A stretch of DNA of 64,000 nucleotides, from assembly GCA_025201765.1 (NCBI GenBank), contig MU623356.1, positions 1-64,000 of the forward strand, written 5' to 3'. The first letter of the stretch is position 1; every line of letters starts with the position of its first letter. Both the position numbers and the translations under genes were made by a program. Under the pieces are notes generated by a model that worked only from the letters and a program-made list of their open reading frames with translations, did not search any database and was not told the origin of the DNA. Positions 49,259 to 61,307 of this stretch are shown here, piece by piece. The DNA is from Daldinia sp. FL1419. Taxonomy: Eukaryota; Ascomycota; Sordariomycetes; Xylariales; Hypoxylaceae.

Positions 49259-50958
49259 ATGGCACCGCATAGTCTCTTAGACGGTCACGACGACGGACCG
49301 ACCGGCAATGGTTTCTTGGAGGACGCACCCCAAGTTCAACCGAGCCGACAACCGACCTGCGGGCCTTCGCATCGCAAATCACACCTTAAGGAAACCTCGG
49401 AAGATGACGTGCATGATCTTATCTGCGTTGGATTCGGGCCAGCCAGTCTCGCTGTTGCAGTCGCTCTTCATGACGCTATCGACCGTAATAATCTCCACAA
49501 AACGAGCGCCGAATCGTCCCCGAAAGTTCTCTTCCTAGAGAAGCAGCCGGGATTCGCATGGCATGCCGGCATGCTCCTCCCCGGCGCAAAGATGCAGATA
49601 TCATTTATAAAGGATATGGCGAGCTTGAGGGATCCTACTTCTCAATTCACTTTCCTGAATTACCTCCACAAAAACGGCCGATTGGTTGAATTCACCAACT
49701 TAAATACGTTCTTACCGTCGAGGGTCGAATATGAAGACTACCTTCGTTGGTGTGCTAGCTTTTTCGACGATGTCGTCCGGTACCAGAGCGAAGTGGTTTC
49801 TGTCTCCCCTGTCAAGGCGATAGATCCCACTGGACAAGTTTCTACCTTTGTAGTTACGTCGAAAGATCCTAAAACGGGTGAATTAACTACCTATCGATCG
49901 AAGAACGTTCTTTTAGCCATCGGGGGACAACCTTCGATACCGAAATGTCTACCTTCCAACCATCCTCGGATTATCCACTCGTCCCAATACGCCCATCTTG
50001 TACCAAAAATTCTAAGCAACCCAACTGCTCCTTATCGGGTGGCCGTTATTGGAGCCGGACAGAGCGCCGCTGAAATCTTCAACAATATCCAAGTTCTTTA
50101 CCCGAATTCCCGAACATCTTTGATCATGCGATCTGAATTCCTTAAGCCCAGTGATGATTCACCATTGTAAGTTCGCCCATGTTTTGTAGCCTTCCCTTCA
50201 TATCTCTGGGTCATTCTCAGGAAACTTACCAGCAGTAGCGTAAATTCAATTTTCAACCCCTCATTTGTCGACTCCCTTTATCAGAGGTCTGCCGAAGACA
50301 GATACACTTTGCTGGAAGGGGTCCGTAGTACCAACTATGGAGTGGTCCGACTAGAACTTATCGAGCGCCTATACGAGAAGATGTACGATCAAAGACGTGA
50401 ATTAGGACCCGACGAAAGAAAATGGCCCCATCGCATCTTGGGTAGCACAGATGTAGTTGGCCTCGATACTACGTCTGATCAGCTGCGGCTCGTCATACGT
50501 CCTATATCCTCTACTAAGGCTCTCGTTAGTGACATAACACGAGAAGACGAGCTGCTCGAAGTAGATCTAGTAATTGCAGCAACGGGCTACCAACGACAGT
50601 CTCACTTGACCATGATAGAAGACGTAGCTCATCTTCTACCCTCTGCTTCCGAGGCGAACGGGCCCTCACCAACTAGCGGATTTGGACGTAAATTTTCAGA
50701 AGCCAAAATCAATGATCGCCCAGTAAGGGTGTCGCGTGACTACAGTGTGCAGTTTTCCCCTGGAAAGGTAGCTCCAGGATCCGGTATTTGGCTTCAGGGA
50801 TGTTGCGAGGGAACACACGGAGTAAGTTCATCCCAAGTCTAACAACTTTTTTCATGACTAACTGTGCTCTTTAGTTGAGTGATACTCTGTTATCTGTCTT
50901 AGCTACCCGATCCGAGGAGATAGTCAACTCGATATTCGGCAATGCGGTTCAAAATTAA
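49259..50958 (+). CDS. sidA: L-ornithine N5-monooxygenase, first committed step of hydroxamate siderophore synthesis
   Basis: Exons 49259-50166, 50236-50821 and 50875-50958 give 525 aa, within the normal range. The enzyme hydroxylates the side-chain nitrogen of ornithine using FAD, NADPH and O2. Visible landmarks: FAD-binding ICVGFGPASLA (residues 56-65), the family block FLEKQPGFAWHAGMLLPGAKMQISFIKDMASLRDPTS, the NADPH site VAVIGAGQSAAEIF (near 261), NYGVVRLELIERLYEKMYDQRR, the substrate-side motif DLVIAATGYQRQ (near 412), and the C-terminal GTHGLSDTLLSVLATRSEEI, which is read across the second splice. All key residues are intact. The start at 49259 lies in context CACCATGG, whereas the upstream in-frame Met adds non-conserved sequence. 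It is divergent from sidC and expected to be co-repressed by iron through the GATA sites upstream. Confidence 0.95.
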
Positions 50959-51285
50959 GGCAAATAAGCTCTGACTAGTTCAGATCTCCTTCAATGAAGG
51001 TTTTCTGTTAATGATTACATTGTAATTTCACGAGGATGGGTGTGTTTCTCGCAAAACATTAGGAGACAAAGGTTCGAAGGGGGAATTCACTCAGAATAAG
51101 TACCTAGCCACAGTAGAAATACAGAGTTTAGTTTGATAGACCGCCTGTAAGTCTGGATATATCGAGTTAAAAGAAATATACTGTCAATTTTTCACACACC
51201 TAGTATAAACGTGCAGAATATAAACCTCACAGCTTAAATGTTGGGATTATTATACAAGGCATACACTAAAAACGATTATGTTTAT

Positions 51286-51321
<36 letters not shown>

Positions 51322-51485
51322 GAACCAATTCAAGGCTTAAATTGAAACACAATGGGGTGAAAAACTCGTAAGATGTCCAAGCAAGCCCTAGTATTTGACG
51401 CGAAAAATGCCGACCTGAAAATGGAGGGGATAGTTGGTGAATTCAAAATGCATTTGTAAGCTTATTGCATAGGAGGGCTTTCCAG
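50959..51485. other. Intergenic region between convergent genes, with a long poly-A run
   Basis: About 51289-51319 is an almost uninterrupted run of some thirty A on the plus strand. No gene seen. Both flanking genes end here. Confidence 0.5.
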
Positions 51486-52764
51486 CTATACGAGCGGGCT
51501 TCCAACTATTCTGGCTGCTTCCTCCATCTCCTTCATCGACGGCATGTTTATTATCGTTATGTATAAGATATCCTATAAAGGCTCGTTAGTTTTCCCATGA
51601 ACATAGCGTCAAGGGGAGGCAGGTACCTTTCGTAGTAATCGCTTGCGCGGTCCCTTCGGGGCTCTTTCAGGATGTTTACGCGCCCGTTTTTCTTGCTTTC
51701 GCTCGCGCTTCTCTCGCTTGCGTTCATCTTTCTCGAGTCTGCGTTGCTGCTTCTTGTAATCTTTCTCTGTGAGTTCAACTTTTGGGTCCATTAGAGAATT
51801 CATGGCGCTGGTAGGGTTTTTCCTTAGCTGCCAAAGAGATTTAGTTCAGTAATTGAAAACTCGAAAAGGGGTTGATCGAGCCTCACATATTTTCTTTGGG
51901 CCTTAAGATCTCTCCGTTCATTGAAAGCTTCGAACGTTTTTGAAAAGCCGCTCTTTGAACTGCTTCCCTTGTCGTCGTCGTCGTCGTCGTCGCTAGAACT
52001 GTCCTCTAGGTCTGGGAAGACTAGTTCCGCGGATGCTGGGAACTCAATTGGACCTGTTATCCCGTCGTTGCTCCGGAATTCGCTACGGGCATTAGCTTGA
52101 CTACTGCTTCCCGCATTGATATCTTGTTGAATTAGGGTGTTCTTGGATTCTGGGTTATATGCCATGATGAAGCAATACAAGCCCCGTGGTCGGAATAACT
52201 CGTCGTTCATCTTGACAAGGAAACCGTTTTGGCTACGCACGTTTAAAATATGATAAGCAAACTTGTTCGATAGAACTTAGATGTGTGTGTCAATACTTAC
52301 TTCTTGCGGCTTCGCATCTCCTGGTAGACACCAGCTGTTACCTGGACAGCAAGTCCTACAGTTGATCCGATAGCAGACGGAATAAAGCCGGCGAAGTTTG
52401 CGGCAAAGTTAATGGCACCCACCAACGGAGAAGATGCAGTCGCTTTATCGAGCTGGTCAAGAAAACCCATAAACATGGACTCGTCGATACCAAACCTCAT
52501 CAGGTCGGGCGCGTAGGCTCTGATGAATCCGCGAGTACGTTGACCAGGCCGCCGCTGGGGGATGATGATCGGATAAGGAAGACGCTGTGGCGTTACAGGT
52601 AAAGACAACCCTGGGCCCCCTATTCTGGCCGCGTTTAGGTCCCAATGTTGCGATTGGCCATCATGACTGCCATAATGCGCGCGAATTCTCTCTTGGGCAT
52701 CATCAAGTGCCCATTCTTCTTCTTCATTATACGGCGGGGGGTTATGGGGCTCAGAGTCTCCCAT
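51486..52764 (-). CDS. Conserved fungal protein of unknown function (four exons)
   Basis: Exons 52764-52301, 52232-51887, 51827-51627 and 51572-51486 on the minus strand give 365 aa. Exon joins restore sequence typical of an uncharacterised family common in ascomycetes: a Pro/Glu-rich start, then FIRAYAPDLMRFGIDESMFMGFLDQLDKA; a hydrophobic Gly/Ala-rich stretch (LVGAINFAANFAGFIPSAIGSTVGLAVQVTAGVYQEM, residues about 115-150); NGFLVKMNDELFRPRGLYCFIMAYNP across the first splice; a run of seven Asp (52000s, from a GTC/GAC triplet repeat); a strongly basic Lys/Arg/Glu helix in exon 3; and the conserved end DILYITIINMPSMKEMEEAARIV. Other members have the same NDELFKPRGL and LYLMIVNLP blocks, as I recall. 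No enzymatic motif; function unknown. The start is the ATG at 52764 (an in-frame TTG lies nine bases upstream). Confidence 0.8.
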
Positions 52765-53904
52765 TTCTATCAAGGTGTTAACTAAGGCTTTCTCTAGCTA
52801 TGAACTGGGATTTATTTACGTTGTCTCGTATCGTGTGCGCTCATGGTGTCGGGCATGAAAGGGGGTGGGGATAACTTGAAAAAGTCTTGATCGTTGAGAT
52901 GAGTTATTGGCCACTCCCTAGCGACGAAAAGCAACGAAAAGTAGATAAACTTGGAAGTTAAACAAAATATCTTGTATTCTTTTCTAAAAAAGATACGGTG
53001 TTCAATTGATCACCGTGGATTGGTAGAGAAGCTATTGCCAAGGTGAATATTCCCAAGAGGAATTTGCAATTTTTATATTCATTCATGATCGCGAGTCATG
53101 TAATTAGTATTGTCAATATTAGTTGCACCGCCTCACACGCTTGCGCATCAGATCATGGAACCATAGTAATTGTTGGTTAGGCATATTGTATGTAGCAAAT
53201 CATTTCATGTTTAGCGTTGATGTGTGTTGGTTAGTTGGTTAGTTGGTTAAAAATTGCCTCGGCTTCTTTCCGCTGCGAAAAGAAGCCTAGGTATTGTACC
53301 TGTCTAGGTTAGGTAGGTACAATACCTTAGTACGCTGCCTTAGGTAATCTTAGGTGCCTGGCCCCCTATAATTGTGTTTTCTCAAGGACTACTGGAGCTC
53401 AGCCCCCACCAATTTGCCTTTTAGCGACCTACGATTGGTTAACATTCACAACCCCTTTCCGCATGGATCTACGAGCCTCGTCTCGAATAAACTATACATC
53501 GAGCTTCATACACCGTTGCTTATCAAGGCTCAGACTCAGATATACCTGGTCTTTGAGAAATCATGGACTTTGTTGCAATCACCCTATAAGAACTAAGCTA
53601 AATTAGTGACTTGATAGTTTAAGGCGTCGAAATTGATGATGGCTATGTTGAATAAGGGTGCGTTAAGGAAGACTTGGAATGCTATTGCCGGTGCGATTCA
53701 ATGATGAAATGGGGTTAATGGGAATATCAATTTCAATGCTCCCCAACTAGTCTCATATTCTACTAACGATGTAGAAACAGGATACGAAGCCCTCTGGCCA
53801 CTAGTATATCAGTCCAGTCCATACGTCGGCGCCGGGGTGGCCACGAGCATGGCGTGGCAAACAAAAGCTCTTTTCATGCGACGTAAAGGTGTCCAGAAAC
53901 TTCG
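52765..53904. other. Intergenic region, no gene recognised
   Basis: 1.1 kb. A GGTTAGTT tandem (about three copies) lies at 53224-53248, with TAGGTAGGTAC motifs around 53300. Frames at 53372-53596 and 53640-53880 have no support. Confidence 0.4.
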
Positions 53905-54422
53905 CTATAGATGATCGGGTAGGCTCTGGCAGATGCGAACAAGCATGGATAGCCATTCCTCCTCTCTGGCGTTTAGGTGCCCGCGTAGGGCTACCTGATA
54001 TGCCGAAAAACCAGGTTCTCCCTGCGAAAGCCGGGCCTGTCGAGAGACTCGCTTCTCCATGTATTGCGAGACGTCGGAATAAAGCTTACGGCAATCCAGG
54101 ACCAGATTTATGCGGCGTAGCTGACTAAGAGTGAGCACACCCTCGCTGTAGTTATGGATCCCAATCCATTTGAGAGTTGCCGTCTCGAAATTCTCGACTG
54201 ACTCCAGAACAGCTAGCCTCCAGGCTGCTGGATCCCGAAGGGGTAGAGGGAACTTAGGTGTATGGGTACTGAGGCGTCTGTGTCAGCTTACTCACAAGGA
54301 GGGCTATTTAGTTGGACTTATACTTACACGGTAGACATTTTTCCTCTGCTGTTCTGGAAACGTTGGACGGGTAGCGCAATGTTGTGAAGTCTTCTTAGTA
54401 GGTCTTTTACGGACTGAAGGAT
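53905..54422 (-). CDS. 3' exons of an unrecognised conserved gene
   Basis: Two exons on the minus strand, 54422-54328 and 54277-53905, joined by an intron of 50 bases (GTAAGT...ACACAG), give at least 155 aa ending in a stop at 53905. The sequence is protein-like throughout: LQSVKDLLRRLHNIALPVQRF, LPLRDPAAWRLAVLESVENFETATLKWIGIHNYSEGVLTLSQLRRINLVLDCRKLYSDVSQYMEKR, and HLNAREEEWLSMLVRICQSLPDHL. It is rich in helices and has no recognisable catalytic motif. The first exon shown begins at an acceptor (CTCTCTTAG) in phase 0, so the start codon lies further upstream. A candidate upstream open stretch (54512-54690) has a donor in the wrong phase and no ATG, so the 5' part is unresolved. Either more exons exist upstream or the gene is damaged at its 5' end. 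Confidence 0.55.
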
Positions 54423-55691
54423 CTAAGAGAGTAAAATGGTTAATGCTCTAGCTACAGATAGAAATAAATACTAGAGGTCACGATGTTTTCGTATATAGGT
54501 ACCTACTTACAAGCAATGCTTATTGAGGCGGCCAACCTTCCGATGATGGTTGTAGATGGTGTTGGCAGGCTACCAGGCCGGTGATGGTGATAGTTAGGAC
54601 CTAATTGGCGACCAGCTGGTGACTGACGCGACCAAAACGACCTTTTAGGATAGGTTGTTGGAATGGAAAATTGGGAAGGAATTTTGGAGGGAAGAGCCTA
54701 AGAATGTTCCAGCGCCGTAGGGATAATGGGAGAGAAGGAAAAGAAGTCGCCGTGGGGGTGTAGGCGGAAGGGACTGGGCACAAAAAAACAAAAAAAAACA
54801 AAAAAAAACCAGAAGCACATACAATATTTGAAGACAGTAACTAAAAAGGGTAAGTACTTGCCTTGCATAACATTAGGTACCAAAGATATTACTCGGCGTG
54901 GGAAGTAAACCATAGCGAATTGGGATATTCAAGGCAGCCGCCGATTTCTCAGGTTAGGAGTACCTGATGTAAATACCTATACCCAGGTAGGTACCTACCT
55001 ACATACCGTACGTATCTAGAACTAACAAAATACCTGCATGTAAGTACCTACCTAATGCAGAAAAACTCGATATAGGGGACATGTCCGTACTATTTAGTGA
55101 ACCTTGGCTGAGAATCCGGTACGCTGACGTACTAAAAGGGGTTCTAAAAGGGGTGATGGAATTAGGCAAGCTTCTCTTAAAACACCTTTGTTCGTATTGT
55201 CTACCCAAATTTTCTACCTACATGTAGATACCCTTCTCAAGTATAAAACTACTAGCCATTGTAAGATAATGCTCAGTAGGATTCATGTAATAGGTTATGT
55301 GCAGTGGCGAATCGCAGACGCACCATGTAATGTATTTGAAGAACAAAGTTAACTAGGTAAGTATCCAGGCCAGTCGTAGGTTTACATCAATGATTATCGG
55401 GCTTAATATGCTATGACTGCTCATATACATTGGGTAACCATGGCTACCTAGGCACGACTAATATGTCCTAATAACCTGATGCCTTGGTAGGCACCTAGAT
55501 ATTTACTAATTTTGGCATGGTGAACTTGATGCAATAGGTACCTAACGGTTAGGTATTGCTCAAAAGTGATGCTGGACGCCAAATCTGATGCAGTGCCCAA
55601 AACAACGAATTACGACGCAGTAGACACGAACTCCATACCTTGGTGACGATGAGGCAAAATGAGGTAAAATTCCTCAAATATTCCCCATCCC
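54423..55691. other. Intergenic region, possibly with the missing 5' exon of the gene to the left
   Basis: Contains an A/C tract (54781-54810), TACCTAGGTA-family motifs at 54980-55050 and 55540, and an open but ATG-less stretch on the minus strand (54690-54512). No complete gene seen. Confidence 0.4.
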
Positions 55692-58600
55692 TCACCATAT
55701 CCTTTTCGCTACCATTTCGTACCTCATCACTTTAGATAGCCCGTCGTCGCCATTTTCCTTAAATTTCTCCTCTGTCTTGCGCTCCCGCTCACGCATTTTC
55801 TTGAGGCCTTCTTTGTCGTCTTCGTAAATCCATTTTCTACGATCATCTCCAACCTCGACAGCGCCCCATGAACCAATACGCTTCCCTGGCTGCGAGAAGT
55901 TCTCGTGTTCCGCTTTACCAGTAGCTACGGCGTGTTCCCTACGCTTCATCGCAGCGTATCGGTCCTTGGAATATTGTAGAAGTGCCATTCCGAGCAAGAG
56001 CTTTACGATAAGTAGTACAATCCAGATGAGAAAAAAGAATATTACCATGGTAAGAAAAGCAATGACATCATCAGAAGAGAACGCTAGAAACGACTGTGGC
56101 TGTGACGACCCGTAAGGATTCCCGTATACCGCCCGGCCAAGGGCATTTCTGAGAAGGACGTCAAGGTGCTCTAATGCGGCGATCATCGCGGGCGAAGACG
56201 GGGTTGAAGACTCCACTGATAGCTCCATGGTCGATGTTGGAATAGGAGGACTTATATGCGTGGCGAGGAACATGTGGTAAACTTGGATCGAGGCTCGGAT
56301 GAAGAGGCACGATAACGGCAATAGTGGCAAGCCCAAACGTCGGGTCAGAGAGGGCGCGGAAAATGCCTATCAAGTACAATAATGAGATATCAGTCCAAGA
56401 TACTACAAATTTTGATTAAAACTTACATTGGTATAGTAATCCTTGCAAAGAATATCCATCATCCTGCTATAGAGGGTCGGCTTGACATTATTGAACTTGT
56501 TAATAAATGCGTGCTTTGTCCAATCAACCATCATCTCGATTCCTATGACGACGAGGAAAGGTGAGAGCACTTCGCCGGAGAGGATCCAAGATGGTAGCAC
56601 CGTAAAGCTATTGGGCAGACTTGAGCTGGTATGGACCGGGCCAGGTTTCACAGTCCCGCCATCTATGTCGCTTCCAGCTCCTAGAACAGATAGCCCTCCT
56701 ACTTCCACGACGTTTCTCATACCAATGATTAGTAGTATAATCCATAACTGGAAGCGCTCAACCACATCCGAACAAGTTAGCTGAAAAAGATTTTCTTTTT
56801 CAATTCTCTTGAAAACGCTTCCTTTAATCTCAACGAATTGGTTGGAGATCAAAAGACTGAGAAGAGAATTCGAGTAAGAATTCACGGCCACGTTCAATGT
56901 GATGACCTGGTAGAATAAACACACTGTGTGGAGGACATTATAAATCAGTGAGAGGACGAACATCCCGAAGGGGAGAAGAACTTTAGACCGCCCTGAGCTA
57001 TTTCTTGAAAGTGTTTCGGAGCTGAAGAGACACTCTAGAATGTCCTGGCCGAGGGCCGAAAGGAGGCGATCACCAACCTCAAGGATATTATAGATGACAT
57101 AAAGCTTCATCGACGATTGGGCACGAATGAAATGATACATCCGGCTGGCATCGAGATTCATTAAAGCCAAAGAGCTGCAGAGGAGCACGAACCCTTGAAG
57201 GAGGTCGGCTTTGTTGTAAGAGGTCAAATTGGAAGGCATGGACTTCGTCCTACGATGGCGAAATCCACTAGACCTGGGCATTGGATGTTTGGGTGGATGG
57301 AACACGCCGTTGCTATTCAGCCGAGAAGAGTCTTGGGTAGAAACGCCTACGGCTTCGGACGAAGTACGACGTCGTGTAGTGGTATTCGGATTAGCAATGG
57401 AACTATTCGCCCTAGCTCGGCTCAAGCTTCTTTCCGACTCACTAGCCGCCTGGCTACTGTCAGATCGAGCTCGTGACTTAATTCTTCCCCTCCTCCCTCT
57501 CTGCCAAAGACGCCAGGTGCCTTGCCAAACGTAGCCAACAACCCATCTTGTTTCTTTTCCTATTACGTATGCCCACCATTTTACGAGGATGCTAAGAGCA
57601 ATTAGAAATCTTATGGGAAGGATAGTGAATGTATATAGCCACGCATCAAGACATGCTAGGGTACCGAAAGTTAGGACGCGTTCAAGGTACGGAGGTAGTA
57701 GAAGGGCGTTCAGGAGCCGTTCAAACTTGACGGCACTGGACTCGTACGGGGCGTCTGTGGTGTGCGAATGGTGAATATAGAGAGGACTAGGCCGCTGACC
57801 GGCGAGCTCAAGCTGAAGATGGGTGGGGAGAGACATCGGAGGAAGAGGTATAGCAGGTGGTGCAGGAGAAGGCGAGGGTCGATCAGATCGATCTAATTTA
57901 GGAGATATGGGAGGCTTAGGTGTAACGGAGGAAAGATTTAAAGGGGGTGGATGAGGTAGAGGATTGAAGGAATTTCGCCTCATAGCATTTGGTTCTTTTG
58001 TAGGAGGGGGGCCGGAAGAAGATCTCCTATTGATGGGTGGGGTGGAGAGTGTGCGTGAGGCGGGAGGTCGTCTGAAGTCGGCGGCTGTTTTCGGGTTGTG
58101 GTCGTATTCTGGTAAAGATGCATCTTTACCCGCGGGTTGAGTATGGAGACCGCTTCGCAACTGGTCTGGAATTGATGGGCGGGATATGGATTCGGCGATA
58201 CTAGCAGACATAGGATATTCGGCACCGTTTGGCTTTCGCTGGCGAGATTGAGGAACGACGGCAATCGGTAGCGAATCAGGAGACGAGGTCAAGGCCTGCA
58301 TTTGAGAAGCAGAGAGTTTTCTAACGCTCTCATGGCTTGTCTTCTTCGTAGCCGATTTAGAGACCGAATATGTACGCGGTTTAGCTGTAGTATCGGCAGG
58401 TCGACCGGGGATGGACTTTTCTGCATTGCCGTAGCTTGCGATAGATGATGTGTACCCGTCGACACAATCGCTTGAGATAAAATCTGATGATAGATCCGGT
58501 GGGGACATGTGGCCGTTGCCATTCGTAGCCAGCTTTCCGTTCACATCGCCCATGTCATATGTCGATTCGTGTATTGCTAATTTGGGAGTAACGGGTGTAG

Positions 58601-58796
58601 ATGTTATAATCTCAAGAGTTGGGAATGGGTCGGTTGGAGGAGTCGGACGATCCGAAGCCTTAGTCGTAGAATCATCCTGACATTGTTCGCCTCTCTTTAT
58701 ACTCCGCCCTAGTCTTTCATCGGAAATATCCCGTATATCTATAGGTTTATTATCGTGGCTGTCGTTGGCAAGCCCCGCAGTGCTCGCGGACGGCAT
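55692..58796 (-). CDS. TAPT1/Emp65 family (DUF747) endoplasmic-reticulum membrane protein
   Basis: Exons 58796-56427 and 56366-55692 on the minus strand give 1014 aa. The first 330 residues are Ser/Pro-rich and low complexity. The conserved part begins at about residue 365 with YLERVLTFGTLACLDAWLYTFTILPIRF, continues with the family signature SSMKLYVIYNILEVGDRLLSALGQDILECLF (near 562), several membrane helices, FVEIKGSVFKRIEKENLFQLTCSDVVERFQLW (near 655) and FLVVIGIEMMVDWTKHAFINKFN before the splice. Exon 2 supplies two more hydrophobic segments and a charged tail. Yeast Emp65 acts with Slp1 at the ER to protect folding proteins; animal TAPT1 is needed for cilia and skeletal development. Membership is clear from the signature blocks. 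The role in this fungus is inferred. Confidence 0.9.
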
Positions 58797-60120
58797 GATC
58801 GATTCAGTACTCCAGGAGTAACGTCGTTCCCGATAAGCCCATCGCCTCCGCGATCACACCTGATTCCACCGAGTATTCAATGGATAGTGACAGCTAGCCA
58901 TGAAAGTGTGAGGTCTTCGACGAGGGGAGATAATATTATAAGCATACTACTTCTTCCCGGGTAGGTTGGTAGCTGCGCGGTAATTACCTATGTGCCGGAT
59001 GACTGTTGATTCTGTTTGTTGTTGGCGCTATAATGAATTAGTATGATAGAACGTACATCTATGGTAGGTAAAAGAAGCCAAGCTGAAAGAAACATTGAAT
59101 TCTACGGGGTCCAGAACCTTATCGAACACAGTGCTGTAGCCTTGCAGATTACAGTATGACTAGGTACCTAGGCAGAATCGCGTCAAAATAAGTGCCGATT
59201 CTCTTACTACATAACTCACCTTCCTATTATCATACCTCAATCAAATCATATCCTATAATTCAAGAAAAAACGGCCAAATAAAATTAAAATTCTATCTTTT
59301 ATTAAGATATTTTTTGAAATTTTATTCCAGCTATTGTTATGTGGGAATACTTTATTATATGAATTACTATGCTAGGCACTTTTTTGACGGCATTCTGTTA
59401 CTAAGGTATATGTGCACCACGCTACCTATTGGCAAATCTAAAAATAGGTACCTAGTTAAATTAGATACATCATATGTACTACCTACCTACCTACATGACA
59501 GGTAGTAGGTATGGATCTACATGAATGTAGATATGTACCTAGATACATTTAAAGCAGTACCTATGATGAACCTCAACCAGTACCTACTATAGGTACTATT
59601 CTAGGTAGTTACTCTAACGATTCCAGTTTCCTTCGTGGAGATAGGAATAAATCATTTTAATTTTTCTAATAGGTATATGCCATGGTGCTTGTTTGTATGT
59701 ACCTAGGCAGGTACTTAAGCAGGTGTCTACGTCGCTACCTACAGGTAACCTAGTACAGCTGCAATTCTCGTAGAAGACCTCTCGCATCAATGGCATCATT
59801 ACGCCCACTTCCTCATCAACGCTACTACTAATAAATCCAGTAGGTGCCAAAATTCTTATAATTCAGCAAAATAGTCACAGCATCACAGGGGAAAACGTGA
59901 TTGAGTACCTAGAGAGTAATATATATTTTCATTGAAACTGATATTGTCATTACCTAGGTCTTGCCTTTAGGTATTATGTATTTCTAGTTAATAAGGAATG
60001 TCGAGACATCTTTGTACATCACGTCTATCAGTACCTTGACTTGAGACACCGGCTATTACTCGAATAATCAGGGTCTAGCAAGTCTGGTAGCAAACAGATA
60101 ATCATTTCTCATACCGTATC
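58797..60120. other. Intergenic region, no gene recognised
   Basis: 1.3 kb, A+T-leaning, with dense TACCTACCTACC/TAGGTACC motifs between 59440 and 59720. Short frames here have no protein-like composition. Confidence 0.4.
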
Positions 60121-60762
60121 TCATGAACTAAAAGGATTGCTCTTCATGCCCGTTTCCAGAGCTTTAAGCAAATTGGCTTTACGAGCAATGCTCTTAAGCA
60201 TTGATATTTCCTTACCAGAGACAATCTTCCGCTTGTGGGTTTGTTGATCCCAAACTAGATATGATCCGAAGGTAATAACGAGATCACGGCGGTCGATAGC
60301 TACGGGTACTTGCAAGATGGTCTTGAGCAAAACGCCCAACTGGTATCCCTGGACTGCCTTGTTGTCTACCTGCTCAAGGTAATATTTTATCTGCGCCTTC
60401 GCATGCGCGGTAAGCTCGGCGGTTCTGTCGGCGCCAACGCCCTTCTGGCTGTCCCTAGCCGCAGCGAGGAACCTCTGCGCCTTCGCTCTAGAATATGACT
60501 CGTCGCTCTCGGGGTATCTCTTGCGGACATAGTCTAGCCTACCTTGTCCGTGAATGTTCTTCTCCTTCGCCTCTATCCGCAACGCACATTCTGCGCATAG
60601 CTTGTCAAGAGGCTGACTTCCGTATGTAATGGTCGATAAATGGAAGTCTTCTTTCTTGTGAGGATAGAAGAGGCAGAATTTAGGATGCTTATTAAATAAT
60701 AGCAGCTGATGGCCACATTTGTAATTAACTTGAGATAAGATAGCGCAGCATCGACAACCCAT
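60121..60762 (-). CDS. Hypothetical protein with an N-terminal Cys/His-containing region
   Basis: Single-exon minus-strand gene, 213 aa. The N-terminus MGCRCCAILSQVNYKCGHQ and a later CAEC (near residue 55) give Cys and His spacing that could bind a metal. The rest is helical and charged (IEAKEKNIHGQGRLDYVRKRYPESDESYSRAKAQRF, then QIKYYLEQVDNK). No family recognised. The coding call rests on an uninterrupted frame with normal amino-acid composition. The ATG at 60762 is the first Met of the frame. No neighbours suggest a function. Confidence 0.6.
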   Translation of the reverse strand: MGCRCCAILSQVNYKCGHQLLLFNKHPKFCLFYPHKKEDFHLSTITYGSQPLDKLCAECALRIEAKEKNIHGQGRLDYVRKRYPESDESYSRAKAQRFLAAARDSQKGVGADRTAELTAHAKAQIKYYLEQVDNKAVQGYQLGVLLKTILQVPVAIDRRDLVITFGSYLVWDQQTHKRKIVSGKEISMLKSIARKANLLKALETGMKSNPFSS

Positions 60763-61235
60763 CTTGAATATCCTTGAACCCGCTCTAATAAGACTCTTTG
60801 GAGAAAGTAACCGAGTTTTTTGGTGTTTAGGACTAAATCCTGGGAATTAATAACATCTCCAATTTGGCAAGATGTGATATATTATCTATAGGTTTTATAT
60901 ACCTAAATAAGAAAGAGGACCCAGAAACCATGCTATTTATCCATTTCTTTGAAAATCACCATGTCTTCGAGGGTATTCCACTGGTTTGTACTAGAAACGC
61001 ATGGTTGCTACACAAAACATTTAGATATCTAAACACAACGATTCAACATGTGAGATATCAGTCCGCGAATGCTTGATCATATTTCTAAATTCTAGATACC
61101 TCTTTATGATCTTAGTCAATGAATGCCTTTGTAAAAGGTAATGTACATGGTTTGTTTTTCGATCTCCTTATTTGCATATGAACTGTAATACCATTTGTTT
61201 CCTTTATCGTCCAGCACGGACTCTGATAAGTGAAA
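60763..61235. other. Intergenic region, no gene recognised
   Basis: Frames at 60864-61076 lack support. The last 30 bases are the upstream flank of the tRNA gene. Confidence 0.4.
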
Positions 61236-61307
61236 AGCTCTGTGGCGCAGCGGAAGCGCGCCGGGCTCATAACCCGGAGGTCCTCCGATCGAAACGGAGC
61301 AGAGCTA
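61236..61307 (+). tRNA. Initiator tRNA-Met (CAT)
   Basis: 72 bases folding into a full cloverleaf: acceptor GCTCTGT/GCAGAGC after an unpaired first A, anticodon stem CCGGG/CCCGG around CTCATAA (anticodon CAT), and T-arm CTCCG/CGGAG with loop ATCGAAA. The A at the start of the T-loop in place of the usual TTC, the three G-C pairs at the foot of the anticodon stem and overall similarity to yeast initiator tRNA mark it as initiator rather than elongator. No intron. Confidence 0.95.
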
